From Mesorhizobium sp. dw_380 (GTDB lineage: Bacteria; Pseudomonadota; Alphaproteobacteria; Rhizobiales; Rhizobiaceae), in contig NZ_JAFFIW010000033.1 of NCBI RefSeq assembly GCF_018588885.1, positions 1 through 64,000 on the forward strand: 64,000 bases of DNA, written 5' to 3'. This document shows positions 9,359-18,230 of the stretch, piece after piece. The notes under the pieces were generated by a model. That model was not told the origin of the DNA. It saw nothing but the letters and a program-made list of their open reading frames with translations, and ran no database searches. Within the stretch, counting starts at the first letter, position 1, and every line of letters begins with the position of its first letter. Position numbers and translations under genes: made by a program.

Positions 9359-10189
9359 ATGATGTCCTTCGTTCCACCCTTCGCTGGACAAGAAGAATCC
9401 CGACGGGCACGAGGCGGGCTATTTGCCCTCGCGGTGAGCCTGACAACGTCGCTGTCGGCCACAGCGGCGCAGGTTCCCTCGGTGGATCTCGAGCTGGTTC
9501 TTTGCGTCGATGTATCGTCTTCAATGAGCGAGGCGGAACAACGGCTGCAGCGGGAAGGATATGTCAACGCACTGCACGATTCCGCGGTGTTGCAGTCCAT
9601 CGAATCCGGCCGGCGTGGCAGAATTGCCATAGCCTATGTCGAGTGGGCGGGTCCAACTCACCAGAGTGTGCTGATACCATGGACCGTTCTCGATGAGCCC
9701 GAAGATGCGGCCGCCTTCGGCGAGGTGCTGCGGGCTCAGCCGATCGTCAGAGGACGCGGCACCTCAATCTCAGGGGCGATCCTGGCGGCGGGCAAGCTAC
9801 TGGCCGAGGGGCCGGCAAGCGACCGCCGGGTAATCGATGTCTCTGGCGATGGACCCAACAATGCCGGTCTGCCCCTTCAACCCGTACGTGACGCATTCAT
9901 TGCCGCCGGTGTGACCATCAACGGACTGGCGATCTCGCTGCACGCAGCCGACACGCTGGATAGCTTTGGTCCGCGCTATGTCGAGCTGTATTATGAGAGC
10001 TGCGTCATCGGCGGTTCCGACGCTTTCATCGTCAGGGTCGACAGCACAGCCGAGTTTGCAAAGGCAATTCGGAAGAAACTCGTGAATGAAATAGCAGGTC
10101 TGTCCGCTGGTATGCAGCCTGCGGCCCATCAGATCCGCTCACGACCTGACGTCGATTGCGTCACGATCGGAGTAGCCCCTGGACGATAG
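9359..10189 (+). CDS. DUF1194 family protein with von Willebrand A fold
   Basis: The product has about 275 residues. After a short N-terminus comes a hydrophobic export signal (GLFALAVSLTTSLSATAAQV). A vWA-like domain starts at LELVLCVDVSSSMS, where D-x-S-x-S is the metal-ion-dependent adhesion site, continues with RGRGTSISGAI (the conserved Thr region) and DVSGDGPNN (the conserved Asp). DUF1194 proteins are secreted or periplasmic proteins common in Rhizobiales and of unknown function. The start could be either of two adjacent ATGs at 9359 and 9362. The frame stays open upstream to 9107 but overlaps the divergent regulator. Confidence 0.88.
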   Translation: MMSFVPPFAGQEESRRARGGLFALAVSLTTSLSATAAQVPSVDLELVLCVDVSSSMSEAEQRLQREGYVNALHDSAVLQSIESGRRGRIAIAYVEWAGPTHQSVLIPWTVLDEPEDAAAFGEVLRAQPIVRGRGTSISGAILAAGKLLAEGPASDRRVIDVSGDGPNNAGLPLQPVRDAFIAAGVTINGLAISLHAADTLDSFGPRYVELYYESCVIGGSDAFIVRVDSTAEFAKAIRKKLVNEIAGLSAGMQPAAHQIRSRPDVDCVTIGVAPGR

Positions 10190-10607
10190 GGCTGCGGCGG
10201 GCGGACCTCGCATAGTCCGATAGCGGAAGGTCCGCAATGCGCCCAACAACGGTCATACAAGCTAACTTCATCGTCTCCCAAAAGCGGACAACTACTTGAG
10301 CGCCGCATTTGAACATGGTTCAGGCTGGCGGCAACGGGCGATATTCCGATTGAATCCCGCCTGCCATTGGTCATAGGACCTCCATGCCATTGAAAGATCC
10401 GAAAGGATCCGTGTTCCACAACGTTGCGCCGGTATGGAGGTCCTCCGCTAACAACTCCTAACGGTCCCATACACCCCACAACAAGCCATCTCCTATGACA
10501 CCTGCTTTGATGATCGAGTAGCGCTGCAGTCGCGGCGCCAGCATCAGAAGCTAACGATTTGTGCGACCGTGGAATACAGGCTCGCCTACCTTTGAAGGGG
10601 ATCTGTC
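10190..10607. other. Intergenic region with inverted repeat
   Basis: No credible gene in about 420 bases; a minus-strand open frame has no coding features. The notable content is the inverted repeat at 10375-10444. Near 10446 is the string GCTAACAACTCCTAACGG, which loosely resembles the motif shared by 14121-14150 and 21499-21528. Confidence 0.45.
10375..10444. repeat. Spaced inverted repeat
   Basis: AGGACCTCCATGCC at 10375-10388 is matched by GGTATGGAGGTCCT at 10431-10444, 13 of 14 positions complementary, separated by 42 bases. The spacer contains a smaller A/G-rich pairing around GATCCGAAAGGATCC. It could form a cruciform or RNA hairpin, or be the end of a small non-autonomous element. 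Function unknown. Confidence 0.6.
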
Positions 10608-10883
10608 ATGAACGTCAAAGCTCTTTGTCTTGGCGCCTTCGCTCTTTCGATCGCCGGAAATGCATCATTTGCCGGCGCACTTGATGCGATCGACAACCTG
10701 CAGCCATTCTACACCGACAGCAGCATGAAAACGTTGCGGCCGATGCCGGAATTTAAGGCCGCGTTTATGGCTACTCCGGTACACACACGAGACATGATGA
10801 TGAGAGAGTGCCAAGACGCTGCTCAGAGCAAGCCATACGCCGAATTCTGTGCCACCGTGAACGCACTGGCTGGAATGAAATAG
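10608..10883 (+). CDS. Small exported hypothetical protein
   Basis: 91 residues with a Sec signal peptide (MNVKALCLGAFALSIAGNASFA) and a short mature part. The mature part holds two Cys residues (RECQDAAQS and AEFCATVNALAG) that could form one disulfide. The start follows GAAGGGGATC. The family is not recognised. It stands alone between intergenic regions and is probably periplasmic. Confidence 0.7.
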   Translation: MNVKALCLGAFALSIAGNASFAGALDAIDNLQPFYTDSSMKTLRPMPEFKAAFMATPVHTRDMMMRECQDAAQSKPYAEFCATVNALAGMK

Positions 10884-11119
10884 AAGTCGAGCTGTTTCTG
10901 CTTGGCGCCGCATGCTGGCCCGGGGGTCAACTTTGGCACCCACCAGGGCCGCGGCCAGCAGCGGCCACAAAAACTTCTGCGTGAGAACTACTCCGCATTG
11001 TGCATTGGCGCTATCCCTGCTGACGCTTCACGTGTGGGAGCATAAGCGAACGCCGCTCGTTCGCGGAATTCGGCGGGCTGAGCCGCGCTCTCGGTGGCCG
11101 GTTGTACAGCCAAAGCCAT

Positions 11120-13996
11120 CTAGTTCGGCGTTGCCAGCATGTAAGCGGCTAACTGCAGATCTGCTGTCTCCAACCCCTCCCCAAATTGCGCGAAAATAGG
11201 CCGGAGAAGTGCTCGGGCGTCATCGTGTCGTCCCCGAGCGGACAGCAGGGAAGCAAGATCGACTGCCGTCCGCAACTCCCATGCTCGCGCGCCCTGACGA
11301 TCGCTGAGCTCCAAAGACCGCCGAAAACAAAGTTCCGCTCCTTCGTCGGCGCCAAGTTGTGCGGTCGCGAGAACGAGATTGCCCTTTACGCGCAGCAATT
11401 CCGGCATATAGCAAAGATCGCCGTTTGCCTCGACCTGCTGGATCGTCTCCTCGGTCAGTGAAAGCGCTTCCACGAACCGGCCTGTCGCGGAGAGGCCCTG
11501 AACGAACGAGATGTTGAGCGGCGTGGTAAGAAGTTCGTAGGGGGCGGCGTGAAGCTCGGCAAGGCAGGATCGAAGGCTTTCGACACCGCTGCCTGCATCG
11601 CCTTGACGAATGGCGAGTTCGCCTTTGAAGGCGCGAGCCAGGGCAAGATAAGGTCCGAGCGCATGAGACTCGGCACGGGTGAAAAGTCGATCGATATACG
11701 CCTCCGCACCCTTTAGGTCACCGACCCAGAGCAGTACGGAAATCGCCCAGATAAGTGCAATGGAGAGTGTCAGGGGATGGTTTAGGCCTTCCGCTTCCTC
11801 GACTGTCAGCTGCGCGCGCGATACGGCCCGATCCGGATGGCCTTGCAACCAGAGCGTCCTTGCCAAAATTGACCCGGCCAGAATCCTTCCGTCGAAGCCG
11901 AGATAGTTCGTCGTGGTCCGGTCGGAGCGCGGCCCGTATCGCAGCGCCGCTTCGAGCGCGGTCTGCGCACGCCCGAGCTCCCCGCAGAGATGAAGTGAGA
12001 TCCCCATCAGAGCGTGCGCCAAAGTGGCGGAAACAGTGTCCTCAAGGGTTCCGGCGATAACGGAACAGCGATCCGCATGGTGCAGCGCAGCCCTGAACTC
12101 TCCCCTGCGCAGATAGAATTGCTGCAACGGGCCGAGAATCTGAAGCTGATCGCGCGCGTCGCCACGCTGGTCTGCAATGGCAAGGCTTCTGTTCAAGGCC
12201 ACACCCGCCGCGTCTTTTCCGCCACGGGTGTACATCAGGGACACCCCCAAGGCGGCCTGTAAACGCATCTCGTCCGATCCGCCGCCGGTAGCGTCATCGA
12301 GGGCAAGAACCGCCCGCGCCGTCCAGCGATGACATTCGGTGAGCAAAGACATCGATAGAAAAACAGGAGCCGCCCCTGTGGCCAGGCGGATGCCGACTTC
12401 AGTGTTTCCGCCAGGCCCGAAGCACCAGTCCAGAGCCGCTCGCACATTGGCCAGGCCCGCGAGGTGAAGCGACCGTTGCGCGGCGCTCGACAAGCTAGGC
12501 CACTCTCCTCCCGTTTCCTCCAGCCAGCGCAGGTAGTGGGTCGCGTGACGTTCTGCCAAGCCCCCGAGCTCGGCATCGTCGACGTCGAGGTGAAGGGCGT
12601 AAGTCCGCGTCGTGTCGAGCAGCCGGTAACGCATGCTTGCTCCCGCAGGCCTTGCCGCCACCATCGACTTGGCAACAAGACTATCGACGGCCCCAAACAC
12701 CAGAGCCTCGTCGACGGTTGCGCTCGTCCCGACTTCCAGAGCGGCCTCAATCGAAAAATGGCTGACGAAGACCGCGAGCCGACGAAGCAGATGGCGTTCG
12801 AAATCGGATAGCAGCCCGTAGCTCCAGTCCAAAGTGGCCTGGAGGGTCTTCTGCCGCGGCGGCGCGCTACGTTGCCCCGACCACAACAGCGTCAGCCGTT
12901 GGTCGAGAAGTTCCGCGGTTTTCTGCAGGCCGAAACTCGAAACCCGTCCAGCCGCTAGTTCGATCGCGAGCGGCACGCCGTCGAGCTTGCGGCAGATGCC
13001 AGCCACGGTGGCGGCATCCGTACCTTGGAGGTCGAGCCAAGCACCGCTAGCCGCTGCGCGTTCCAGGAACAGCTGGGTGGCAGGGAAGCTATGCGCCATG
13101 GAAGCGGTGAGTTCCAGATTGTCAGGCGCGCACGCGAGCGGCTCCAGCTTGTAGACGTACTCGCCTTCGACCTGAAGAGGCTCGCGGCTCGTTGCCAGCA
13201 GGTGAGCTTGCGGTGCAGAAGCGAAGATGCGGGCCGCCAGGTCTGCCGCGGCGTCGATGACATGCTCGCAGGTGTCGAAGATCAGAAGGATTCGCTTGTC
13301 CGCAAGATAGGCGACCAGACCGGACGCCGCGTCGTCGGATTGAAGTGATAGTCCCAGCATCGACGCTACGGTCGGCGCAACCAGCCTAGGATCGCTCAGC
13401 GCCCCGAGGTCGACGAAATGCACAGCACCCGCGAATGCCTCGACTAGATCATGGCCTACCGCCACGGCAACAGTGGTCTTGCCAACACCGCCAGTGCCAA
13501 CGATCGTGACGAAACGCGCGCCGGCCAGTTGAGTCGAAAGTGCGGCGGTGTCATCCGTCCGGCCGACCATCCGGATCAGGCGGCTTGGCAGATTGGCCTG
13601 CGGATAGCTGGCAACGACCTCCCTTTGAACATGGTCTTGGCTATTCGATCGCGAGACCGGTGCTACAAAGCAGTAGCCCCGCCCCGTCAGGGTGGTGATA
13701 TAGCGCGCGCCGTCCTTGCCGTCGCCCAACGCCTTCCTGAGATTGGCGACGTGAAACCGCAAACTGCCTTCCTCGACGGAAACGTCGGGCCAGACTTGAG
13801 CCAGCAGTTCCTTCTTGCTGACGATTTCGTTGGGACGCGTAGCCAAGGTTGCCAGGATATCGAATGAGCGCGTGCCGAGGCCGACTGGCATGCCTTGCCG
13901 CAGCAGGAGCCTTTCGCTCGCCGCCAGCGTGAAGGGACCAAACGATATCCTGTCGTTCGTCCGCGCGGCTGGGGATATCACGGCGTCGTTCTTCAT
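11120..13996 (-). CDS. Winged-helix STAND ATPase regulator with TPR-like tail (paralog 1)
   Basis: 958 residues from the ATG at 13996. An OmpR/CadC-type winged-helix DNA-binding domain lies at about 18-115 (SKKELLAQVWPDV, SLRFHVANLRKALGDG, TGRGYCFVAPV). An NB-ARC/STAND NTPase follows, with Walker A GTGGVGKTT (167-175), Walker B ILLIFDTCEH and sensor ATSREPLQVEGE. The C-terminal half is helical and repeat-like (TPR/MalT-like). Such proteins are ATP-switched one-component activators. It is about 45% alike by eye to the protein at 23125-26100. Its promoter faces ohr across a 350-base gap with the 14121-14150 motif. The frame stays open upstream to 14101; 13996 is chosen by alignment with the paralog, and its ribosome site is weak. 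Confidence 0.9.
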   Translation of the reverse strand: MKNDAVISPAARTNDRISFGPFTLAASERLLLRQGMPVGLGTRSFDILATLATRPNEIVSKKELLAQVWPDVSVEEGSLRFHVANLRKALGDGKDGARYITTLTGRGYCFVAPVSRSNSQDHVQREVVASYPQANLPSRLIRMVGRTDDTAALSTQLAGARFVTIVGTGGVGKTTVAVAVGHDLVEAFAGAVHFVDLGALSDPRLVAPTVASMLGLSLQSDDAASGLVAYLADKRILLIFDTCEHVIDAAADLAARIFASAPQAHLLATSREPLQVEGEYVYKLEPLACAPDNLELTASMAHSFPATQLFLERAAASGAWLDLQGTDAATVAGICRKLDGVPLAIELAAGRVSSFGLQKTAELLDQRLTLLWSGQRSAPPRQKTLQATLDWSYGLLSDFERHLLRRLAVFVSHFSIEAALEVGTSATVDEALVFGAVDSLVAKSMVAARPAGASMRYRLLDTTRTYALHLDVDDAELGGLAERHATHYLRWLEETGGEWPSLSSAAQRSLHLAGLANVRAALDWCFGPGGNTEVGIRLATGAAPVFLSMSLLTECHRWTARAVLALDDATGGGSDEMRLQAALGVSLMYTRGGKDAAGVALNRSLAIADQRGDARDQLQILGPLQQFYLRRGEFRAALHHADRCSVIAGTLEDTVSATLAHALMGISLHLCGELGRAQTALEAALRYGPRSDRTTTNYLGFDGRILAGSILARTLWLQGHPDRAVSRAQLTVEEAEGLNHPLTLSIALIWAISVLLWVGDLKGAEAYIDRLFTRAESHALGPYLALARAFKGELAIRQGDAGSGVESLRSCLAELHAAPYELLTTPLNISFVQGLSATGRFVEALSLTEETIQQVEANGDLCYMPELLRVKGNLVLATAQLGADEGAELCFRRSLELSDRQGARAWELRTAVDLASLLSARGRHDDARALLRPIFAQFGEGLETADLQLAAYMLATPN

Positions 13997-14120
13997 TGCA
14001 TCTTGCCTGATGGCTGGGGCAGGTCCTGGTTCGAAGTCAAAGACCCGTGTCCACTCCCCGAGAGGCGACTTTGAGGCAGGAGCGCGCGGCCCAGTTCCCA
14101 TACGTGCGGCAACTGGCGAG

Positions 14121-14150
14121 CGCTAACACTCCATCATAGTCCATAACGGG
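14121..14150. promoter_or_regulatory. Candidate operator shared with 21499-21528
   Basis: The segment has the pattern GCTAACA-n-TCCATCATA-nn-CATAACGGG. Nearly the same string, at most about four differences over 29 bases, occurs at 21499-21528 ahead of the dipZ/regulator operon. On the other strand it contains spaced TTATG-like half-sites, which would suit an OmpR-type winged helix. It lies between the divergent STAND regulator and ohr genes. The role as binding site is inference. Confidence 0.55.
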
Positions 14151-14353
14151 TCCCTTGGACGATCCTCCTTTATGTTTCGAAGCAGCAAGAATTTCTGCTG
14201 ACCGGCCATAGGAGAATGATCATGCCTGAATTGCCATCCACGCTCATGCGGGCGCGGGCCATTTCAGCCTGCTTTCGCACTCGCTGACAGCGACGCTTCG
14301 CGCCCATTTCCCACCGATTTTCCCAGTGCTTTTTTGTAAGGAACACAGAGATC

Positions 14354-14770
14354 ATGACCCAATCTGGAAAGCTCCTATACACCGCCAAGGTCCATACCAC
14401 GGGAGGCAGGGATGGCATGTCGCGCAGTTCCGACGGTCGACTTGACATCAGGCTTTCCACGCCCGGCGGTCCTGGCGGCGGCACCAATCCGGAGCAACTG
14501 CTTGCGGCCGGCTGGTCGGCCTGTTTCGAGGGTGCGATGGCAATCGCCGCCCGCAAAATGAACATCATTCTGCCGCCCGGGGTGGCGATCGATGCTGAAG
14601 TGAAGCTGAACATCGCCGACGGCGCGTTCTTTCTCAGCGCACGCCTCAATGTGAGTGTGCCGGGGCTTGAGCGCGACGTTGCCCTGGCCGTTGTGGAAGC
14701 CGCACATCAGACCTGCCCCTACTCCAACGCCACGCGCGGGAACATCGAAGCCGCAATCAACCTAATCTAG
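14354..14770 (+). CDS. ohr: Organic hydroperoxide resistance protein (Ohr/OsmC family)
   Basis: A 138-residue thiol peroxidase that reduces organic hydroperoxides, usually with lipoylated partners. The two redox Cys motifs are intact: WSACFEGAM, and HQTCPYSNATRGN near the C-terminus. Length and the glycine-rich loop TPGGPGGGTNPEQLL match Ohr rather than OsmC. No ohrR (MarR) gene is adjacent. Instead the divergent neighbour is the STAND regulator, with the candidate operator between them. The ATG follows AAGGAACA at a somewhat long spacing. Confidence 0.93.
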   Translation: MTQSGKLLYTAKVHTTGGRDGMSRSSDGRLDIRLSTPGGPGGGTNPEQLLAAGWSACFEGAMAIAARKMNIILPPGVAIDAEVKLNIADGAFFLSARLNVSVPGLERDVALAVVEAAHQTCPYSNATRGNIEAAINLI

Positions 14771-14840
14771 CCAATCGATCACATTGGTCGATCAGGCGGA
14801 GCCACTCTCGGCAAAATGCCATCACAACAAGGCTACACCA

Positions 14841-15896
14841 ATGAACACGATCAAAACCCTGGAAAAAATCGACCATCATCGTCGCCGCTTTTTCGGCGTC
14901 GCTGCCGTGACGGTCGCCGCAGCGCAGCTTGGCGCGATCGGTATTGCAGGAGCGCAAGGCGGCGGGACGGAAACGCCCCGCACGGCAAAGTCCAGAACCT
15001 CTTTCTCCTCAATGAAGCAGATCGACGCGGATCTGCTGAGCGTCGGATATGCAGAGGACGGTCCTGCGGATGGTCCCCCGGTCATCCTTCTGCACGGATG
15101 GCCCTACGACATTTACAGCTATGTCGATGTCGCGCCGCTGCTTGCAGATGCAGGGTACCGGGTGATCGTGCCATATCTGCGCGGCTACGGCGCGACGCGG
15201 TTCCTGTCGGCCGCAACGCCAAGGAATGGCCAGCAGGCGGCGATTGCTTCCGATGTCGTTGCCTTCATGAAGGCGCTGAACATCCACAAAGCGGTGATCG
15301 CCGGCTACGACTGGGGCGGGCGGACGGCCAACATTATCGCCGCGCTCTGGCCTGAGCGCTGCAAGGCCATGGTGTCAGTTAGCGGTTATCTCATCGGCAG
15401 TCAGGCGTTGAACCAGGCACCGCTGCCGCCGAAGGCCGAATTGCAATGGTGGTATCAATATTACTTCGCCACTGAACGGGGGCGAGCGGGTTACGAGAAA
15501 TACACCCGGGACTTCGCCCGCCTTATCTGGGAACTTGCCTCGCCGAAATGGGCCTTCGACGACGCCACCTTCGAACGCTCCGCTGCGGCATTCGACAATC
15601 CCGATCACGTCGCCATCTCGATTCACAACTATCGCTGGCGGCTCGGTTTGGCGCCGGGCGAGCAAAAATATGATGCTCTGGAAAAGAAGCTGGCGGGGTT
15701 TCCAGTGATAGGCATGCCGACGATTACGATGGAAGGTGACGCAAACGGTGCGCCGCATCCCGATCCGGCAAATTACGCCAAGAAGTTCTCCGGCAAATAC
15801 GAACACAGACTGATCTCGGGCGGCATCGGCCACAATCTGCCGCAAGAGGCCCCGCAGGCCTTTGCCCAGGCGGTCATTGACGTCGACAAGCTCTGA
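14841..15896 (+). CDS. Tat-exported alpha/beta hydrolase with Asp nucleophile
   Basis: 351 residues. The N-terminus carries a twin-arginine signal (HHRRRFFGVAA followed by a hydrophobic stretch to GIAGAQ), so the enzyme is folded before export. The fold motifs are LLHGWPYDIYSY, PYLRGYGATRF and an elbow GYDWGG with Asp as nucleophile, as in epoxide hydrolases and dehalogenases. The His is in GGIGHNLPQEAP. The start at 14841 places the Tat motif at residues 12-17. It follows ohr by about 70 bases and precedes the cytochrome P460 gene by 25, so these may be one operon. Confidence 0.88.
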   Translation: MNTIKTLEKIDHHRRRFFGVAAVTVAAAQLGAIGIAGAQGGGTETPRTAKSRTSFSSMKQIDADLLSVGYAEDGPADGPPVILLHGWPYDIYSYVDVAPLLADAGYRVIVPYLRGYGATRFLSAATPRNGQQAAIASDVVAFMKALNIHKAVIAGYDWGGRTANIIAALWPERCKAMVSVSGYLIGSQALNQAPLPPKAELQWWYQYYFATERGRAGYEKYTRDFARLIWELASPKWAFDDATFERSAAAFDNPDHVAISIHNYRWRLGLAPGEQKYDALEKKLAGFPVIGMPTITMEGDANGAPHPDPANYAKKFSGKYEHRLISGGIGHNLPQEAPQAFAQAVIDVDKL

Positions 15897-15920
15897 CGGG
15901 CTATCAAACGGAGCCTTCCG

Positions 15921-16433
15921 ATGAAACCTCTCCACCTTCTGCCGTGTGTGGGCGCGATCATTGCGTTATCGGTGTTCACAGCGATGGCCGGAGCAGATGG
16001 CAATGCGAAACTGCGGGCCGCGTCGCCGATTTATGGTGTCACGATCCCTGAGGGATATCGGCAATGGGAACTGATCGCGCCGGCAGAGGAAGCAGCACCC
16101 CTGAACGAGCTTAGAGCGGTCCTTGGCAACGCCGCGGCGATCAAGGCATACCGCCAGGGAACGCTGCCGTTCCCTGATGGGACTGTCCTCGTAAAGCTCG
16201 CTTGGAAACACGTTCAATCGCCCGAATTCGAATCCGCCTCCGTTCCCGGCGCGGCGACGACGGTTCAGGTCATGGTCAAGGACTCGAAGAAATACGCCGC
16301 CACCGGCGGATGGGGATTCGGGAGATTTGTCGACGGCAAACCGGCCGATGAGGCCCAGCATCAGACCTGCTTTGCCTGTCATGAGGCGGGCGTCCGGGGG
16401 CATGACTACGTCTTCACGCGCTACGCACCCTGA
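15921..16433 (+). CDS. Cytochrome P460 family protein
   Basis: A 170-residue periplasmic haem protein with a Sec signal peptide (residues 1-23). It has the P460 core (YRQWELIAP, LPFPDGTVLVKLAWK, GWGFGRFVDG) and a C-terminal c-type haem site CFACH at about 153-157. Family members carry a Lys- or Met-modified c haem and oxidise hydroxylamine or detoxify NO. Whether this protein has the cross-linking Lys cannot be settled by eye. It lies directly downstream of the Tat hydrolase gene, and the spacing suggests co-transcription. Confidence 0.85.
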   Translation: MKPLHLLPCVGAIIALSVFTAMAGADGNAKLRAASPIYGVTIPEGYRQWELIAPAEEAAPLNELRAVLGNAAAIKAYRQGTLPFPDGTVLVKLAWKHVQSPEFESASVPGAATTVQVMVKDSKKYAATGGWGFGRFVDGKPADEAQHQTCFACHEAGVRGHDYVFTRYAP

Positions 16434-16495
16434 CGGTTCATTGGAACTGCTGTCTGAACGCCTGCGCCGCAGGCAAGCTATCGAAGGAGGAAGCC

Positions 16496-17380
16496 GTGCC
16501 GCAAAGATGGCTTATCACAGGAAGTTCGCGCGGCATTGGCCGTGCCTTATCGGAAGTGGTCCTCGACGCCGGTCATCGCCTGGTCGCGACCGCGCGTGAG
16601 CCCGCGCAACTGGCTGACCTGGCGGAGCGCTACGGTGATGCCGTCCGGATAGCCGCGCTTGACGTGACGGACCCGGTTGCGGCACAGGCGGCAGTCCGTG
16701 TCGCCGTGGATAGTTTCGGCGGCCTCGACGTGGTGGTCAACAATGCCGGCTACGGCAACGTCAACTCGGTCGAGGATGCGGACTTGGATGATTTTCGCCG
16801 GGAGATCGAAACGAACCTGTTCGGGACGATCATCATGACCAAGGCGGTGATCCCCGTCATGCGTGAACAGCGCGCTGGCCACATAATTCAGTTCTCGTCG
16901 GTCGGTGGACGCGTCGGCGCTCCAGGTCGCGCACCCTATTCGGCCGCCAAATGGGGCGTGGAGGGTTTTTCCGAAGCACTCTCTCTGGAAATGGCTCTGA
17001 TCGGCGTCAAGGTGACTGTGATCGAGCCGGGGGGGTTCCGGACCGATTTCGCAGGCTCCTCAACCTCGCTGAGGGAGGGCCGGGCGGAATATGATGCGGT
17101 CGTCGGTGCAACCGCCAGGCTGCAGCGGGCATACAACAACCGTCAGCCCGGCGACCCGACCCGGGCGGCACAGGTGATTCTCGAGATCGCCACGATGGAT
17201 CGACCACCGTTGCGCCTGCCGATCGGCAGCGACGCTGTGAAGATCATCGAGCGGGCCGATCTCGGGAAGCTGGAAGAACTCGAGCGGTGGCGCGGGCTGA
17301 GCATCTCAACGGACTTTCCGCCGGAGGATCGGCCAGCCGCAGGACCGGGCAATGACCCTTCCGAAATGTCTTCATCTTAG
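16496..17380 (+). CDS. Short-chain dehydrogenase/reductase
   Basis: 294 residues of the classical SDR fold: cofactor site TGSSRGIGRAL at 8-18, VNNAGYGN, catalytic Ser in QFSSVGGR, and YSAAK with the catalytic Tyr and Lys. The C-terminal region (GGFRTDFAGSS) fits SDRs acting on alcohols or ketones. The acidic residue normally deciding NAD(H) is unclear, so cofactor preference is open. The GTG start at 16496 has AAGGAGG 7 bases upstream. It lies in the same direction as the P460 and the following esterase genes. Confidence 0.92.
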   Translation: MPQRWLITGSSRGIGRALSEVVLDAGHRLVATAREPAQLADLAERYGDAVRIAALDVTDPVAAQAAVRVAVDSFGGLDVVVNNAGYGNVNSVEDADLDDFRREIETNLFGTIIMTKAVIPVMREQRAGHIIQFSSVGGRVGAPGRAPYSAAKWGVEGFSEALSLEMALIGVKVTVIEPGGFRTDFAGSSTSLREGRAEYDAVVGATARLQRAYNNRQPGDPTRAAQVILEIATMDRPPLRLPIGSDAVKIIERADLGKLEELERWRGLSISTDFPPEDRPAAGPGNDPSEMSSS

Positions 17381-17438
17381 CTTTGCGTCAATCGCATTGA
17401 GACCGAAACAAGGCAAAACCATCGAAAGGACATTTGAG

Positions 17439-18230
17439 ATGAAAAGACTGCTGGCAGGATCGGCAATCGCAATGGCCATTCTAGGCAGCGCTTTTGCGCA
17501 GCCACAGAAACCCGCCAACGTTATGCCCACTATCGTTCTGGTTCACGGCGCGTTTGCCGACGCCTCGAGCTGGAACGGCGTCGTCGAAATCCTTGAGAAG
17601 GACGGCTATTCTGTTGTGGCTGCTGCCAACCCCTTGCGGGGTGTCGCCAATGACGCACAATACGTTACCGATATCGTCTCCAGCATTGCATCGCCTGTCA
17701 TCCTCGTCGGCCATTCCTATGGCGGCTCGGTCATCAGCGAAACCGCCGACCCCCGCAACAATGTCAAGGCGCTGGTCTATGTTGCGGCGTTTGCACCGGA
17801 GGTCGGCGAGACTGCCGCCGGGCTTGCGGGAAAGTTCCCCGGCAGCACCCTTGCGCCCACACTTGCTCCGCCCGTTCCGCTTTCGGGCGGCGGGAAGGAT
17901 CTCTACATCCAGCAAGACAAGTTCCACGATCAGTTCGCGGCCGACGTTTCCGGCCGCGAGGCAAAGCTGATGGCCGCTTCGCAGCGGCCCATCACTGAAG
18001 CGGCGCTGAACGAGGCCCAGACCGCAGCGGCGTGGAAGAAGATTCCGAGCTGGTTCATCTATGGCGATAAGGACAAGAACATCCCGCCGCAAGCGTCAGC
18101 CTTCATGGCCGCACGGGCTCACTCGCGCGATACGGTCGTGATCAAGGGCGCTTCGCATGTGGCGATGGTGTCGAATCCTGGACCTGTCGCGCGGCTAATC
18201 GAAAAGGCGGCTACGGAGGAATCGCGGTGA
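17439..18230 (+). CDS. Secreted alpha/beta hydrolase (salicylate-esterase-like)
   Basis: 263 residues with a Sec signal (MKRLLAGSAIAMAILGSAFA). The sequence fits the hydrolase_6 / methyl-salicylate-esterase-like family: LVHGAFADASSW, the elbow GHSYGG with the nucleophile Ser, an acid in IYGDKDKNIP and a His in GASHVAM. ATG at 17439 follows AAAGGA; the longer frame from 17352 overlaps the SDR end. Its stop overlaps the GTG start of the decayed quinone oxidoreductase, so the two were once translationally coupled. Confidence 0.9.
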   Translation: MKRLLAGSAIAMAILGSAFAQPQKPANVMPTIVLVHGAFADASSWNGVVEILEKDGYSVVAAANPLRGVANDAQYVTDIVSSIASPVILVGHSYGGSVISETADPRNNVKALVYVAAFAPEVGETAAGLAGKFPGSTLAPTLAPPVPLSGGGKDLYIQQDKFHDQFAADVSGREAKLMAASQRPITEAALNEAQTAAAWKKIPSWFIYGDKDKNIPPQASAFMAARAHSRDTVVIKGASHVAMVSNPGPVARLIEKAATEESR

